Positions 63,817 to 64,000 of a stretch of 64,000 bases of DNA are shown here, one piece after another; the first letter of the stretch is position 1, and each line of letters starts with the position of its first letter. The position numbers were made by a program, and so were the translations under genes. The notes beneath the pieces were generated by a model. The model did not search any database and had not been told where the DNA came from. It worked only from the letters and a program-made list of their open reading frames with translations. The stretch covers positions 35,071 through 99,070 of the forward strand of contig JAHIRD010000134.1 of the NCBI GenBank assembly GCA_018818835.1, read 5' to 3'. This stretch comes from Pseudomonadota bacterium. Lineage in GTDB: Bacteria; Desulfobacterota; Desulfobacteria; Desulfobacterales; Desulfolunaceae.

Positions 63817-64000
63817 TTAGGACATGGGTTTGATCCTGACGGCGCAGACCTTGAATTCAGGAATTTTCGCAATAGGATCAAGGGAGCCGTGTGTCAGTCT
63901 GTTTGCGGCTGCTTCGGCAAAGTGGAAGGGGATAAACACGGTTCCTTCCACAGCCATATCCGAGATAGATACCCTGGCATTGATTTCACCCCGGCGGGAC
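63817..64000 (-). CDS. Molybdopterin oxidoreductase (formate-dehydrogenase-like), C-terminal end
   Basis: Only the last 60 codons are in the window; the gene continues past 64000. The reading SRRGEINARVSISDMAVEGTVF, then PFHFAEAAANRLTHG and DPIAKIPEFKVCAVRI, is the end of the molydopterin-dinucleotide-binding domain typical of FdhA-type formate dehydrogenases. Formate dehydrogenase would supply formate to fhs, or oxidise it. Whether the missing active site is Sec or Cys cannot be seen. Confidence 0.85.
   Translation of the reverse strand, partial: SRRGEINARVSISDMAVEGTVFIPFHFAEAAANRLTHGSLDPIAKIPEFKVCAVRIKPMS

Overview
The window looks like the chromosome of a strictly anaerobic, probably sulfate-reducing Desulfobacterota bacterium (Desulfobacteraceae-like; inferred from gene content, not from a marker tree). 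It holds nearly the whole carbonyl branch and much of the methyl branch of the Wood-Ljungdahl pathway, a corrinoid-dependent O-demethylase-type operon, an in-frame-UGA selenoprotein, an anaerobic cobalt chelatase and the end of a formate-dehydrogenase-like molybdoenzyme. Metabolism leans heavily on one-carbon and B12 chemistry.

Layout. 1-7000: end of cbiK, a collapsed trmO remnant, a very acidic repeat protein, valS, a DUF2442 gene and nadC. 7100-15870: an accessory zone with a decayed type I restriction-modification locus (hsdM with its middle deleted, a DUF1016 protein cut at its domain boundary, two further scraps), a DUF6880 gene, a phospholipase D lipoprotein sitting inside a broken copy of a duplicated two-gene unit, a DUF169 gene, a HipA fragment and short dispersed repeats. 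15870-27760: a divergent methyl-transfer locus. A corrinoid-protein activator lies on the minus strand. On the plus strand a sigma-54 promoter precedes a GPH transporter, a DcaP-like porin, an aromatic-acid-type MFS carrier, a methyl-THF methyltransferase, a corrinoid protein and a UroD-family methyltransferase. A convergent 1057-aa sigma-54 activator follows. 27840-36080: a MITE-like element, a marR-bcr-uroD-like operon, a diguanylate cyclase/GNAT/DUF2156 operon, lepA, trmJ-like and ndk. 36398-36709: a HesB/IscA-like selenoprotein. 36950-53320: the Wood-Ljungdahl cluster, with cooC, acsE, acsC, acsB, acsA and acsD on the minus strand and fhs, acsV and a second cooC on the plus strand. 53600-64000: panB, a hydrolase, a diguanylate cyclase, folD-fchA, an M48 protease, a C-terminal processing protease, small unknowns, a response regulator and the end of a formate-dehydrogenase-like gene.

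How it fits together. Fhs, FchA and FolD take formate to methylene-THF; AcsE, AcsCD and AcsAB turn methyl-THF and CO into acetyl-CoA, or run in reverse for acetate oxidation. CooC proteins would insert nickel and AcsV would re-reduce the corrinoid protein. The 17.9-24.5 kb operon would import a methylated, probably aromatic, substrate and pass its methyl group through a corrinoid protein to THF, feeding the same pathway. No methylene-THF reductase gene is visible in the window.
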